From JASHVB01 sp963780805 (lineage in GTDB: Bacteria > Pseudomonadota > Alphaproteobacteria > Acetobacterales > Acetobacteraceae): DNA of 64,000 bases. Location: contig CAWADP010000008.1 of NCBI GenBank assembly GCA_963780805.1, positions 248,001 to 312,000 of the forward strand. The letters run 5' to 3'. The first letter of the stretch is position 1; each line of letters starts with the position of its first letter. Below the pieces are notes generated by a model that ran no database searches, was not told the origin of the DNA, and was given only the letters and a program-made list of their open reading frames with translations. The position numbers and the translations under genes were made by a program. Positions 8,429 through 16,874 of the stretch are shown here, piece by piece.

Positions 8429-9328
8429 ATGAAGCGCTTCGCCCTATTGCTCGGCGCCGCCCTGCTTGGGCTCGCCGCGCTCCCGCAGGCTTCTGCCGCC
8501 GCTGCCAACACCTGTCCGAACGGCGGCACCGTCCGCTTCGGTGTCGAACCATACGACACCTCCGCCCGCCTGGTGCCGATCTACGGCCATATCGGCGAGC
8601 TGATCGGCCAGAAGCTGGGCTGCAAGGTGGAGGTGTTCGTCACCACCAACTATAACGCCGAGATCGAGGCGATGCGCAACGACAAGCTGGAGATCGGCGA
8701 GTTCGGCCCGCTCGGCTACGTGCTGGCGCACCAGGTGGCGAAGGCCCAGGCGGTCGCTGCGTTCGGCAACAAGCAAGGCCAGCCCGACAGTTACTGGGCG
8801 AGCATCGTCACCTATCCGGGTTCCGGCATCAAGACGGTGGCGGAAATCAAGGGACATTCCTTCGCCTTCTCTGATCCCGCCTCCACTTCGGGCCATCTGT
8901 TCCCGGCCTATGCACTGCGCAAGGCCGGCATCGATCCGGACAAGGACATCCGCGCGATCTATGCGGGCAGCCATACGTCCTCGTTCGAGGCGCTGTACAA
9001 CCACAAGGTTGACGCGGGCGAACTGAACAGTGAGCAGTTGGAGTTGGCGACGCAGCGGGGCGAGTACCATGATGGCGTGTTCGTGTTCCTGTGGAAGTCC
9101 AATCCGATCCCCACTGATCCGATCACGGTGCGCGGCGACCTGCCGCCGGCGTTCAAGGCGCGTCTGACCGCGGTGCTGCAGAACCTCGATCTCTCGGTCC
9201 TGCCAGAAGCGGACCGCAAGATCATGGGTCTGAGCGGCATGCGCTTCGTGCCGCAGACCGACGGCGCCTATGACGGCATCCGCGACCTGGTGAAGACTCT
9301 GAACATCGACCTCAACAAGCTGAGCTGA
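8429..9328 (+). CDS. phnD: Phosphonate-type ABC transporter, periplasmic substrate-binding protein
   Basis: 299 residues with a clear Sec signal peptide (MKRFALLLGAALLGLAA..ASAAA). PhnD delivers phosphonates, phosphite or related phosphorus oxyanions to the PhnCE importer. Seen: the family start TVRFGVEPYDTSARLVPIY, the ligand-binding region DSYWASIVTYPGSGI, and KGHSFAFSDPASTSGHLFP, which is the classic PhnD block with Ser/Thr/His phosphonate contacts. The start ATG at 8429 has AGGGGA eight bases before it. It is the first gene of a compact operon (truncated phnD copy, phnC, phnE). No C-P lyase or phosphonatase is nearby, so the cargo is unproven. Confidence 0.9.
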   Translation: MKRFALLLGAALLGLAALPQASAAAANTCPNGGTVRFGVEPYDTSARLVPIYGHIGELIGQKLGCKVEVFVTTNYNAEIEAMRNDKLEIGEFGPLGYVLAHQVAKAQAVAAFGNKQGQPDSYWASIVTYPGSGIKTVAEIKGHSFAFSDPASTSGHLFPAYALRKAGIDPDKDIRAIYAGSHTSSFEALYNHKVDAGELNSEQLELATQRGEYHDGVFVFLWKSNPIPTDPITVRGDLPPAFKARLTAVLQNLDLSVLPEADRKIMGLSGMRFVPQTDGAYDGIRDLVKTLNIDLNKLS

Positions 9329-9354
9329 CGCAACGCCTGCCACGCGGACGCCGG

Positions 9355-9678
9355 ATGATGCGTCGCTTCGCCTGCATGGTCGCCGTTCTGGCAGGCTGTT
9401 TCGCCGCCGGGACGGCGCGTGCCGCTGCCCCCGATTGCCCGAACGGTGGCACGGTGCATTTCGGCGCTATCCCCGACATGGCGCAGCTCCTGCCGATCTT
9501 CCAAGGGATCGGCGGCCTGATCCCGGCGCGGCTGGACTGCAACGTGGTGGCGCAGGCCATGAAATGCCCTGGCCGCAAGCACAGCCACAGGCTCGCGCCG
9601 GTGGACGACCACAGCTACCACGGCATCCGAGACGTCGTATCGGTGCTGCATCTCGATCTCAGCACGATGACCGCCTGA
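9355..9678 (+). pseudogene. Internally deleted second phnD copy
   Basis: 107 residues. The N-terminal part (signal peptide, then CPNGGTVHFGAIPDMAQLLPIF and LDCNVVAQ) aligns with residues after the signal of the full PhnD just upstream (CPNGGTVRFGVEPYDTSARLVPIY, LGCKVEVF). The last 25 residues (HSYHGIRDVVSVLHLDLSTM) align with the PhnD C-terminus (GAYDGIRDLVKTLNIDLNKL). The roughly 190 residues that form the binding cleft are missing. The reading frame is intact and its stop overlaps the phnC start, so it may still be translated as an exported fragment. It arose most simply by tandem duplication and internal deletion. Confidence 0.75.
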
Positions 9679-10457
9679 TGCACCCCGAGCTGTACCACAC
9701 GGCGGCTCCGGGCATGATCGAGGCCGAGAACCTCGTCATGCGCTTCCCAACGGGAAAGCTGGCGCTGGATGGCGCCACGCTGACCGTCGCGCCGGGCGAG
9801 CTGGTGGCCGTGCTCGGCCATAACGGCAGCGGCAAGTCCACCATGCTCCGCTGCATCGCCGGTCTGCTGCGGCCGACGGCGGGGGAGGTGCGCGTGGCCG
9901 GGCAGGAGCTGACGCGGCTGACGGGACGCAAGCTGGCCGACGCGCGGATGGCGCTGGGCATGATCTTCCAGCACGGCCACCTGGTGCGCCGGCGCAGCGT
10001 GATCGCCAACGTGCTGTGCGGCACACTGGGGCAGCATCGCAGCGCCGCTACGTCGGTGGGCGCACTGCCGTGGTCCGAAGCTGGGTTCGCGGAGCGATGC
10101 CTGGACGCCGTCGGCCTGGCATCCCTGGCGCGCCAGCGCGCGGACACCCTGTCGGGCGGTCAGGCGCAGCGTGTCGCCATCGCTCGCGCCCTGGCGCAAC
10201 GGCCACAGGCGATGCTGGCGGATGAGCCGGTCGCCAGCCTCGATCCGGAAGCGGCGGAGGAGATCATGCGCTTGCTCCGCGGCCTGGCATCCAACGATGG
10301 CCTGCCGGTGGTGTGCGTGCTGCACCAGCCGGAGCTGGCGTGCCGCTACGCCGATCGCATCCTGGGGCTGCGGCAGGGTCGGACGGTGTTCCTGGATGAC
10401 GCAGCGACCGTCATGCCACAGCAGATCGCTGCGCTGTACGAAGGGCACACGCCGTGA
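9678..10457 (+). CDS. phnC: Phosphonate-type ABC transporter, ATP-binding protein
   Basis: 259 residues. It powers import with PhnD and PhnE. Seen: Walker A GHNGSGKST, a Q-loop within GMIFQHGHLV, signature LSGGQAQRVAIARAL, Walker B AMLADEPVASLD and the switch His in VCVLHQPEL. The helical insertion KLADARMALGMIFQ with VRRRSVIANVLCG is typical of PhnC. The chosen ATG at 9678 overlaps the stop of the deleted phnD copy by one base. An ATG at 9714 is a possible later start. The downstream phnE start overlaps its stop, which indicates tight translational coupling. Confidence 0.92.
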   Translation: MHPELYHTAAPGMIEAENLVMRFPTGKLALDGATLTVAPGELVAVLGHNGSGKSTMLRCIAGLLRPTAGEVRVAGQELTRLTGRKLADARMALGMIFQHGHLVRRRSVIANVLCGTLGQHRSAATSVGALPWSEAGFAERCLDAVGLASLARQRADTLSGGQAQRVAIARALAQRPQAMLADEPVASLDPEAAEEIMRLLRGLASNDGLPVVCVLHQPELACRYADRILGLRQGRTVFLDDAATVMPQQIAALYEGHTP

Positions 10458-11272
10458 ACCAAATCGACCGCATCGACTTGCCAGCGGAAGTGCGGCCCGC
10501 GCTGCTGCCCCGGCAGGCCAGCCGCGCCCTGCCGTTTTTCGGCGTGCTGCTGTTCCTGGTGGTCCTCGGCCAGGCGGCGATCGTGGTACAGGCCCGGCCG
10601 CAGGACCTGATCTCCGGCGCGCACGGCATGGCCGATATTCTGCGCCGCTCCTTCCCGCCCGACTTCTCCAAGATCGGCGACACGTTCGAGCCGGCGTTGG
10701 AAACCCTGGACATCGCCATTTTCGGCACTACCGCCGCGGTGCTGATGGCGCTGCCGCTGGCGGTACTGGCGGCGCGCAACACCACCCCCGCCCGGCCGTT
10801 CTACGTGTTGGCGCGCGGCATCATCGCGCTGTGCCGCTCGGTGCCCGACCTGGTCTGGGCGCTGCTGTTCGTCACCGCGGTCGGGCTGGGGCCATTTCCA
10901 GGAGCGCTCGCGGTGTCGGTACACTCGATCGGCATGCTCGGCCGGCTGTTCTCCGAAGTGGTGGAGGACATGGATATGGGTCCGGTGGAGGCGCTGACCA
11001 TGGCCGGTGCCTCCCGCCTGCAGGTGTTCAGCCACGCCGTGGTGCCGAGCGTGCTGCCGTCGCTGTTGGGTATCGCGCTGTACCGGCTGGACGAGAACAT
11101 CCGGGCGTCGCTGGTACTGGGTTTCGTCGGCGCCGGCGGCTTGGGCTTCCAGCTTCTGACGGCGATGAATTTGTTCCAGTACCGCACGGTGTCGCTGCTG
11201 CTGCTGGTGACATTCGTCATCGTGATGGTGGCCGAACGCCTGTCCGCCGCGCTCCGCGCTCGGATTGCCTGA
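10454..11272 (+). CDS. phnE: Phosphonate-type ABC transporter, permease
   Basis: 272 residues and a GTG start inside the phnC stop (4-bp overlap). It is an integral inner-membrane protein with about six hydrophobic segments, starting with RALPFFGVLLFLVVLGQA. The cytoplasmic coupling loop is the EAA motif VEALTMAGASRLQVFSHAVVP, followed by the usual PSVLPSLLGIALYRLDENIRASLVLGFVGAGGLG arrangement in PhnE. Last gene of the operon, followed by a hairpin terminator at 11293-11330. Confidence 0.92.
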   Translation: MNQIDRIDLPAEVRPALLPRQASRALPFFGVLLFLVVLGQAAIVVQARPQDLISGAHGMADILRRSFPPDFSKIGDTFEPALETLDIAIFGTTAAVLMALPLAVLAARNTTPARPFYVLARGIIALCRSVPDLVWALLFVTAVGLGPFPGALAVSVHSIGMLGRLFSEVVEDMDMGPVEALTMAGASRLQVFSHAVVPSVLPSLLGIALYRLDENIRASLVLGFVGAGGLGFQLLTAMNLFQYRTVSLLLLVTFVIVMVAERLSAALRARIA

Positions 11273-11292
11273 ACCGCAATACGTTTTGTGCC

Positions 11293-11330
11293 GCGCCCGG
11301 CGAGGCTAAAGCGACCGGGCGCTTGTTTTG
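11293..11330 (+). terminator. Probable intrinsic terminator of the phn operon
   Basis: GCGCCCGG (11293-11300) pairs with CCGGGCGC (11315-11322) across a 14-base loop and is followed by TTGTTTTG. It lies 20 bp after the phnE stop. Confidence 0.55.
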
Positions 11331-11385
11331 TCCGGCGGCGCAGCCCTGCTAGTCAGGGTGCCGAACATCCCGCCGGAGACCGCCC

Positions 11386-11691
11386 ATGGACGTCGAAGAG
11401 CGCCTGCAGCTCATCGAGGCCGAGTTGCAGCTGATGCAGCCGTTGCGGCGCCTCACGGTGCCGGCGGCTCCCGACCTGATCGACGAATGGGCGAGAATCT
11501 CGATGCTGCTGCTGCGTCTGTCCGCGGTCGCTGGGACGCTCTGTGCGGTGGCCGGGGTGCCGGGTGATCTGGCACGCAAGTGGGTGATGGCAATGGTCTC
11601 GCAGCCGCCCGGCGAAGACCTTGGCCCGCTGACCGAGCAAGTGATGGACGCGCTGCTGCTGGCAAACGGCAATATGGCCGGGTCGGCGTGA
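11386..11691 (+). CDS. Hypothetical protein, small helical
   Basis: 101 residues, family not recognised. The sequence is rich in Leu/Ala/Glu: two amphipathic helices (EERLQLIEAELQLMQPL and IDEWARISMLLLRLSAVAG), a GVPGDLARKWVMAMV segment and an acidic C-terminus. No signal peptide or convincing transmembrane helix. The start follows GGAGACCGCCC with GGAG about nine bases upstream. It lies between the phn terminator and the mug gene on the same strand, with no evident functional link. Confidence 0.55.
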   Translation: MDVEERLQLIEAELQLMQPLRRLTVPAAPDLIDEWARISMLLLRLSAVAGTLCAVAGVPGDLARKWVMAMVSQPPGEDLGPLTEQVMDALLLANGNMAGSA

Positions 11692-11741
11692 GAGAGTGAT
11701 GTGTGGGTGCGACGTGGCACACAACGCGCCACGTATCCCTC

Positions 11742-12338
11742 ATGACAATGATGCAAACCCTGCCGGACCTGCTGCACGACGGCCTTGAATTGGTGTTCGT
11801 CGGCATCAACCCGTCGCTCTATTCCGTGGCGCAGGGCCATTACTTCGCGCGCAAGACCAACCGCTTCTGGCCATGCCTGTCGCGGTCCGTGCTCGGCCTG
11901 CGCATCCGCCAGGCGCTGGGCGTGGACGCGCTGCTGCCGGAGCATGACCAGCTTCTGCCGGCACATGGCATCGGCTTTACCGACGTGGTGAAGCGCCCGA
12001 CCGCGAAGGCGGCGGAACTCGGGCGCAAGGAGTTCGCCGCCGGCGCTGTGGCGCTGGTGGCGCGGTTGGAACACCACGCGCCGCGCGTCGCCTGCTTCCA
12101 GGGCATGATGGGCTATCGCCCCGTTGCCGCCGCCCTGGGGTTGGCAGGGCGTGACCTGGCGCTGGGCGTGCAGCCGATATTGCTCGGCCGCACCCAGGTG
12201 TTCGTGGTTCCCAGCCCCAGCCCGGCCAACGCCCACTTCACGCCGGCGCAGCAGACCGAATGGTACAACCGGCTGGCGGCACAGCTTGCCGGCGCGCCGG
12301 TGCCGGAGCGGCTGCCCACCGTGCTTAGTGGCCCTTGA
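11742..12338 (+). CDS. mug: G:T/U mismatch-specific DNA glycosylase
   Basis: 198 residues. Mug-family (UDG family 2) enzymes remove uracil, ethenocytosine or thymine opposite G. Seen: motif A variant VGINPSLYS (canonical GINPG), HYFARKTNRFWP, and the C-terminal motif VPSPSPANA (canonical NPSGL/S). These are the two active-site strips in the right order and spacing. The start is uncertain among ATGs at 11742 and 11748, and no strong ribosome-binding site is present. The last 14 bp overlap the convergent crotonase gene. The P-S-L ending of motif A instead of P-G is a small departure, common in alphaproteobacterial members. Confidence 0.85.
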   Translation: MTMMQTLPDLLHDGLELVFVGINPSLYSVAQGHYFARKTNRFWPCLSRSVLGLRIRQALGVDALLPEHDQLLPAHGIGFTDVVKRPTAKAAELGRKEFAAGAVALVARLEHHAPRVACFQGMMGYRPVAAALGLAGRDLALGVQPILLGRTQVFVVPSPSPANAHFTPAQQTEWYNRLAAQLAGAPVPERLPTVLSGP

Positions 12339-13104
12339 AGTTCGGCAGCCGGCGTTCCGCCATCGCCTTCACGCCTTCGCGGAAATCGTCCGTGTTGCGG
12401 AGCCAATTCTGTTCTTCGTATTCGCGCTCGGTGGCAGCGGCGACGGCATCGGCCAGGCCCCGCCGCAGCGTTTCGCGGGTGGCGACGATGGCCAACGGCG
12501 CCGACTGGGCAATTTCCATCGCGACTTCCTTCGCCTTCGCCCGCACCTGGTCCTGCGCCACGCAGTGATCCGCCAGCCCGAGCGCCAGGGCTTCCTCGCC
12601 GGTGATGCGCCGCCCGCTGTACATCAGCGCACTCGCCTTCTGCAGCCCGATCAGCCGCGGCAGCGTGGCGGTGAGGCCAAAGCCGGGATGGAACCCCAGC
12701 CGGGTGAAATTCACGGCAAAGCGCGCTTCCGGACAGGTGACGCGGAAATCCGCCATCACCGCGAGCCCGACCCCGGCCCCCACCGCGGCGCCATGCACCG
12801 CCGCAACGATTGGCTTGCCGGTGCGCCACAGCCGCTGCGCCTCCTTGTAGAGATGCCGCCCGCGCTTCGCCCCGGTGCCCACGCCATCGGACCCGCGGCT
12901 GCCGAAATCCGCACCGGCGCAGAAATGCTTGCCCTCCGAGCACAGCACGACCGCGCGCACGTCCGGGGTGCGATCCCACCCCTCCAGCACGTCGGCGATT
13001 TCCGCCACCATGTCGGTATCCACGAAATTGTTCGGTCCGCGCCGGATCTCGATGGTGCCGATCATGCCCTCGTGGCTGGCGGCGATATGTTCGAAGGTTT
13101 GCAT
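12325..13104 (-). CDS. Enoyl-CoA hydratase/isomerase (crotonase) family protein
   Basis: 259 residues from the ATG at 13104, which has AGGGCAGGA upstream. Crotonases act on acyl-CoA thioesters (hydration, isomerisation, hydrolysis). Seen: oxyanion-hole segment SEGKHFCAGADFGS, second oxyanion strand KPIVAAVHGAAVGAGVGLAV, MADFRVTCPEARFAV, and LGFHPGFGLTATLPRLIG. The usual second catalytic Glu (PELGL) is replaced in FTRLGF, so it may not be a standard hydratase. No other fatty-acid gene is adjacent, but acyl-CoA dehydrogenases follow 4 kb away. Confidence 0.85.
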   Translation of the reverse strand: MQTFEHIAASHEGMIGTIEIRRGPNNFVDTDMVAEIADVLEGWDRTPDVRAVVLCSEGKHFCAGADFGSRGSDGVGTGAKRGRHLYKEAQRLWRTGKPIVAAVHGAAVGAGVGLAVMADFRVTCPEARFAVNFTRLGFHPGFGLTATLPRLIGLQKASALMYSGRRITGEEALALGLADHCVAQDQVRAKAKEVAMEIAQSAPLAIVATRETLRRGLADAVAAATEREYEEQNWLRNTDDFREGVKAMAERRLPNFKGH

Positions 13105-13200
13105 GGCGAGTTCCTGCCCTTTCATTCGCTGGTCCTGCATGCCAGCCTACGCCGGCTTCCCGGCCAACGGGAGAGGGGCCGAACCCAGGAGGAAATGCGC

Positions 13201-13959
13201 ATGCCCATGCTCGATCGCGACGGCGTCGGCATCTGGTACGAGATGCACGGCGAGGGCCCGGCGATCCTGCTGAGCCATGGCTACAGCGCGACCTGCCGCA
13301 TGTGGGATGTGCAGGTCGCCGCGTTGCGCGACCGATTCCGCGTGATCGTGTGGGACATGCGTGGCCACGGCCAGAGCGATGTGCCAACCGACCCCGCGGC
13401 ATATTCAGAAGCCGCGACAGTGGAGGACATGGCGGCGCTGCTGCGGACGTGCGGGGCCCCGAACGCGGTGATCGCAGGCTTGTCGCTCGGTGGTTACATG
13501 TCGCTGGCCTTCCACCTGCGCCATCCAGAGCAAGTGCGTGCGCTGATGCTGTTCGATACCGGTCCGGGGTTCCGCAACGATTCGGCGCGCGGCGCGTGGA
13601 ATGCGCGGGCACGGGCGCGCGCCGATGACCTGGAGTCGCGCGGCTTCGCGGCGCTGGGCAGCAGCGATGAGGTGCGCATGAGCCAGCACCGCTCGGCGGC
13701 CGGCCTGGCCGGCGCGGCGCGCGGCATGCTGACGCAGCAGGACGATGGGGTCATCCGGTCCCTGGAGACGATCCGGGTGCCGACCCTGGTGTTGGTCGGC
13801 GCGAACGACACCAACTTCCTGGCGGCAACCGACTACATGGCGGCGAAGATCCCGGGCGCCACGAAGCTGGTGATTCCCGACGCCGGCCATGCATCCAATT
13901 TGCACCAGCCGGCAGCATTCAATCGGGCGGTGGAGGCGTTCCTGGCGGGGCTGCGATAA
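13201..13959 (+). CDS. Alpha/beta hydrolase
   Basis: 252 residues. Motifs: oxyanion region LLSHGYSATCRMW, DMRGHGQSD, nucleophile elbow AGLSLGGYMS, acid VLVGANDTNF and catalytic His in PDAGHASNLHQP. The overall plan is that of 3-oxoadipate enol-lactonase or haloperoxidase-like hydrolases, and the substrate is unknown. Three in-frame ATGs lie within 12 bp. ATG 13201 is chosen because AGGAGG ends eight bases before it, whereas ATG 13195 would leave only two bases of spacing. It is divergent from the crotonase gene and convergent with the broken DUF29 gene. Confidence 0.85.
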   Translation: MPMLDRDGVGIWYEMHGEGPAILLSHGYSATCRMWDVQVAALRDRFRVIVWDMRGHGQSDVPTDPAAYSEAATVEDMAALLRTCGAPNAVIAGLSLGGYMSLAFHLRHPEQVRALMLFDTGPGFRNDSARGAWNARARARADDLESRGFAALGSSDEVRMSQHRSAAGLAGAARGMLTQQDDGVIRSLETIRVPTLVLVGANDTNFLAATDYMAAKIPGATKLVIPDAGHASNLHQPAAFNRAVEAFLAGLR

Positions 13960-13969
13960 TTCGTTCGAG

Positions 13970-14407
13970 TCACTCAGGCCAGAAGCTATTGCTCATGCCT
14001 TCATCGAAGCTGAACGGGCACGTATCAGGAAAATTCTGCACGCGCAGTCCGGTCTCTCGCTCGGCTTTGATCCTGGCAAGACCTAAAAGCATCCGTCATC
14101 GCCTCTGCCAAATGCGACTTTAGGCCGGGATTATCCCGCATATGGCGCTCGATATGAAAGCGTTGCTCTGGTTGATGGTCAGGCGCCAACTGTTGCTGCG
14201 AAACCCGGGCTGGTGCCGCCATTTCAAGAGATGCGCGAACAGTACGGCCAGGCGATTGACCAGTTCGCTCTTGTGGCTCCGGTCCATGCTTTCGATCTCT
14301 TCCGCGACGTTCTCGATGTCGATGTCATGCAGCTTTCCCGACCGGAGCAGGGCGGCCTGCTCATTTGCCCAGGCAAAGAAGTCCTGCTCGTAGAGACTGT
14401 TCGACAT
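13970..14407 (-). pseudogene. DUF29 family protein, two compensating frameshifts
   Basis: The start ATG at 14407 has GGACAGGACG upstream. The first 80 residues (SNSLYEQDFFAWANEQAALL, VAEEIESMDRSHKSEL, LLKWRHQPGFRSNSWRLTI) are a normal DUF29 N-terminus. The frame then shifts by one base near 14173. The middle (EQRFHIERHMRDNPGLK, EAMTDAF) reads in another frame. Near 14090, in a TTTT run, the frame returns to the original one and the typical tail (RIKAERETGLRVQNFPDTCP) ends at 13970. In the original frame a TAA at 14120 would truncate the protein. DUF29 proteins are small, often multicopy and of unknown function. Decay or two sequencing indels are both possible. Confidence 0.8.
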
Positions 14408-14564
14408 CGTCCTGTCCTCAGGAACACCCGGATGAACCGGTTTGCCAAAAGCCGACCGCAACCGGAAGCGGGTCATGTGGTGACGCCGCGCCCGTATGGC
14501 CATACCCTGTTTCGCCGCGATAATCTGACCGCCATTATGTCCGAATACTACGAGGAAACGCCCG

Positions 14565-16680
14565 GTGACCCACCCGCTGCATAGCTTCTTCTGGCCCGAA
14601 TCCATCGCCGTCCTGGGCGCTTCGCCCGACCTGCATCGCATCCGCGGCCGCCTGCTGCATCAGTTGCGTGAGAACGGCTTCCCCGGCCGCGTCCTGCCGA
14701 TCAACCCAAGCTACCAGGAGATCGCCGGTCTGCCCTGCTACCGCTCGATCGCCGCGGTCGGCACGCCGGTCGATCTTGCGCTGGTGGCGATCCCGGCCGC
14801 CGGCGTCGCGGCCGCCTTGGAAGAATGCGCGCAAGCCGGCGTGAAGAACGCGCTGATCATCAGTTCCGGCTTCGCGGAGGAAGGCGGCGCCGCCGGCGAC
14901 ATGCAGGCCGACCTGGTCGAAGTGACGAAGCGCACCGGCATCCGCGCCTGCGGCCCGAACTGCGAAGGCTATTTCAACGCGCTCGGCAAGGTCGCCACCA
15001 CCTTCAGCCCGACCGTGGAGATGCAGGAGGACGAAAACGCCGTCCGCGTCTCCGACCGCCGCATCGGAGTCGATCGCGCAATCCGGCGGCATCGGCTTTG
15101 CGTTGTTCAATCGTGGCAAGGCCGCGGGGATCGGCTTCTCCTACGTGATCTCCACCGGCAACGAGGCCGACCTGAGCATGGCCGACTTCCTCGACTACAT
15201 GGTGCAGGACCCCAACACCCATGCCGTGATGCTGTTCTGCGAGGCGGTGCGCAACGGCCCCAGTTTCGTCGCCGCGCTGGCGAAGGCGCGGCAGCTTGGC
15301 AAGCCGATTATTGCGATCAAGGTGGGACGTTCCAGTGCCGGCACCCGCGCATCCGCGTCGCATACCGCATCGCTGTCTGGTTCCTACACCGCCTATCACG
15401 CGATCTTCGAACGTTACGGTGTGATCGAAGCCGAGGACACCGACGAAGCCGTCGCCATCGCCGGCGTTCTGGTAAGCTGCCCGCTGCCGAAAGGCCGTCG
15501 CGTCGGCATCGTTACGCCTTCCGGCGGCGGCGGCGTCTGGATGGCGGATATGCTGTCGGATTGTGGCCTGATCGTGCCGCCGCTGTCAGCCGAGACCCAG
15601 GCCGCGCTGCGTCCGCTGATGCCGTCCTATGGCGCGTCGGGCAATCCGGTCGATGTCACGGCCCAAGGGTCTCTGACCGGTCCCGCGACGATGACCGCCA
15701 TGGAGCAACTCGCGCAAAGCGACGAGATCGACATGGTGGTGCTGATCACTTCGCTGGCCAGTGTGACGCGCATCTCGCTGGATGGGCCGCGCGTGCGCGC
15801 GACGGCGGCGCGGTGCGGCAAGCCGATGACCGTGTGGACCTATACGCTGCCGTCCGAATTCGGCCGCGCGGGTGCAGCGGGATGCGGTCTGTTCGTGCAC
15901 AGCGACCTGCGTAATGTCGGCGTCGCGATGAGCAAGCTGGCGGGCTACGCTGAAGCACTGGCTCGGCCAATCCCGGAACCGCCTGTGCTCGCCGATGTGG
16001 CGCCGCTGCCGCCCGACCTGCCGCGTGTCTTGCCGGAATACGCCGCCAAGCACGCGCTGGCGCCGTTCCTGCCGCCGTCGGCCGAAGCGCTGGCGACCAC
16101 GGCGGCCGAAGCTGCGGAAGCCGCTGCTGCGCTGGGCTTTCCGGTGGCGCTGAAAATCCAGTCGCCCGATCTGCCGCACAAGACGGAAGCAGGCGGCGTG
16201 CGCCTCGGCCTGGCGGATGCGGCGGCGGTGCGCCCAGCGTACGATGCAATGATGCGCGACGTGCTGGCGCACATGCCGGACGCGCGCATCGACGGCGTGG
16301 CGGTGCAGAAGATGGCGCCGAAAGGCCACGAGCTGGTCATCGGCATGGTCAACGATCCGACCTTTGGGCCGATCATGATGGTGGGATTCGGCGGCGTCAC
16401 AGTGGAACTGTTTGGCGACGTGGCTCACAGCCCGGCCCCGGTCGATGTCGTAGAGGCGGAACGCATGATCCGCTCGCTGCGGTCAGCGCCACTGCTTACC
16501 GGGTTCCGCGGCAGCAAGCCGATCGACCTGGCGCCGGTGGCGACGCTGATCGCGCGGCTATCGGAAGCGGCGTTGGCCTATGCGGACCGCATCGCCGAGA
16601 TGGAGTTCAATCCGGTGATTCTGCACGCTGACGGCTCCGGCCTCACGATCGCCGATGCACTGGTGACCCTGCAGGAATGA
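14565..16680 (+). pseudogene. ADP-forming acyl-CoA synthetase / acetate-CoA ligase family, frameshifted
   Basis: About 705 residues when the frame is repaired. Such enzymes join an acid and CoA with NTP hydrolysis through a phospho-His intermediate. Order: CoA-binding domain (SIAVLGASPD, NPSYQEIAG, ISSGFAEEGG, GPNCEGYFN), ligase-CoA domain (AQSGGIGF, ASASHTASLSGSY, IVTPSGGGGVWMAD), then an ATP-grasp domain (FPVALKIQSPDLPHKTEAGG, MAPKGHELVIGM, MEFNPVILH). One extra base near 15072 shifts frame between GVSDRRIGV-type sequence and AQSGG. Without repair the second half begins at a TTG near 15103. GTG 14565 has GAGGAA seven bases upstream. It precedes acyl-CoA dehydrogenase genes. Confidence 0.85.
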
Positions 16681-16702
16681 CGAGGCCAGGTCGCGTCGCC
16701 GC

Positions 16703-16802
16703 TGTCATTGTGAGGAGCGAAGCGACGAAGCAATCGCCTGCATGACGAACCGCAGCTTACCATACAGGCATTTGCTTCGTTCGCTACGCTCCTCGCAATG
16801 AC
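16703..16802. repeat. Dispersed palindromic element, family A (copy A2)
   Basis: GTCATTGTGAGGAGCGAAGC on the left is answered by GCTACGCTCCTCGCAATGAC on the right across about 60 bases. It is a variant of the core seen at 4588 and lies between the CoA ligase and the first acyl-CoA dehydrogenase. Confidence 0.85.
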
Positions 16803-16874
16803 CGGAAGTGGCTTCCGCCGTCCGTGCCTGACGATGAATGTTTCAAAGCGCGCCTGACGATGAAGGAGTGGCAA

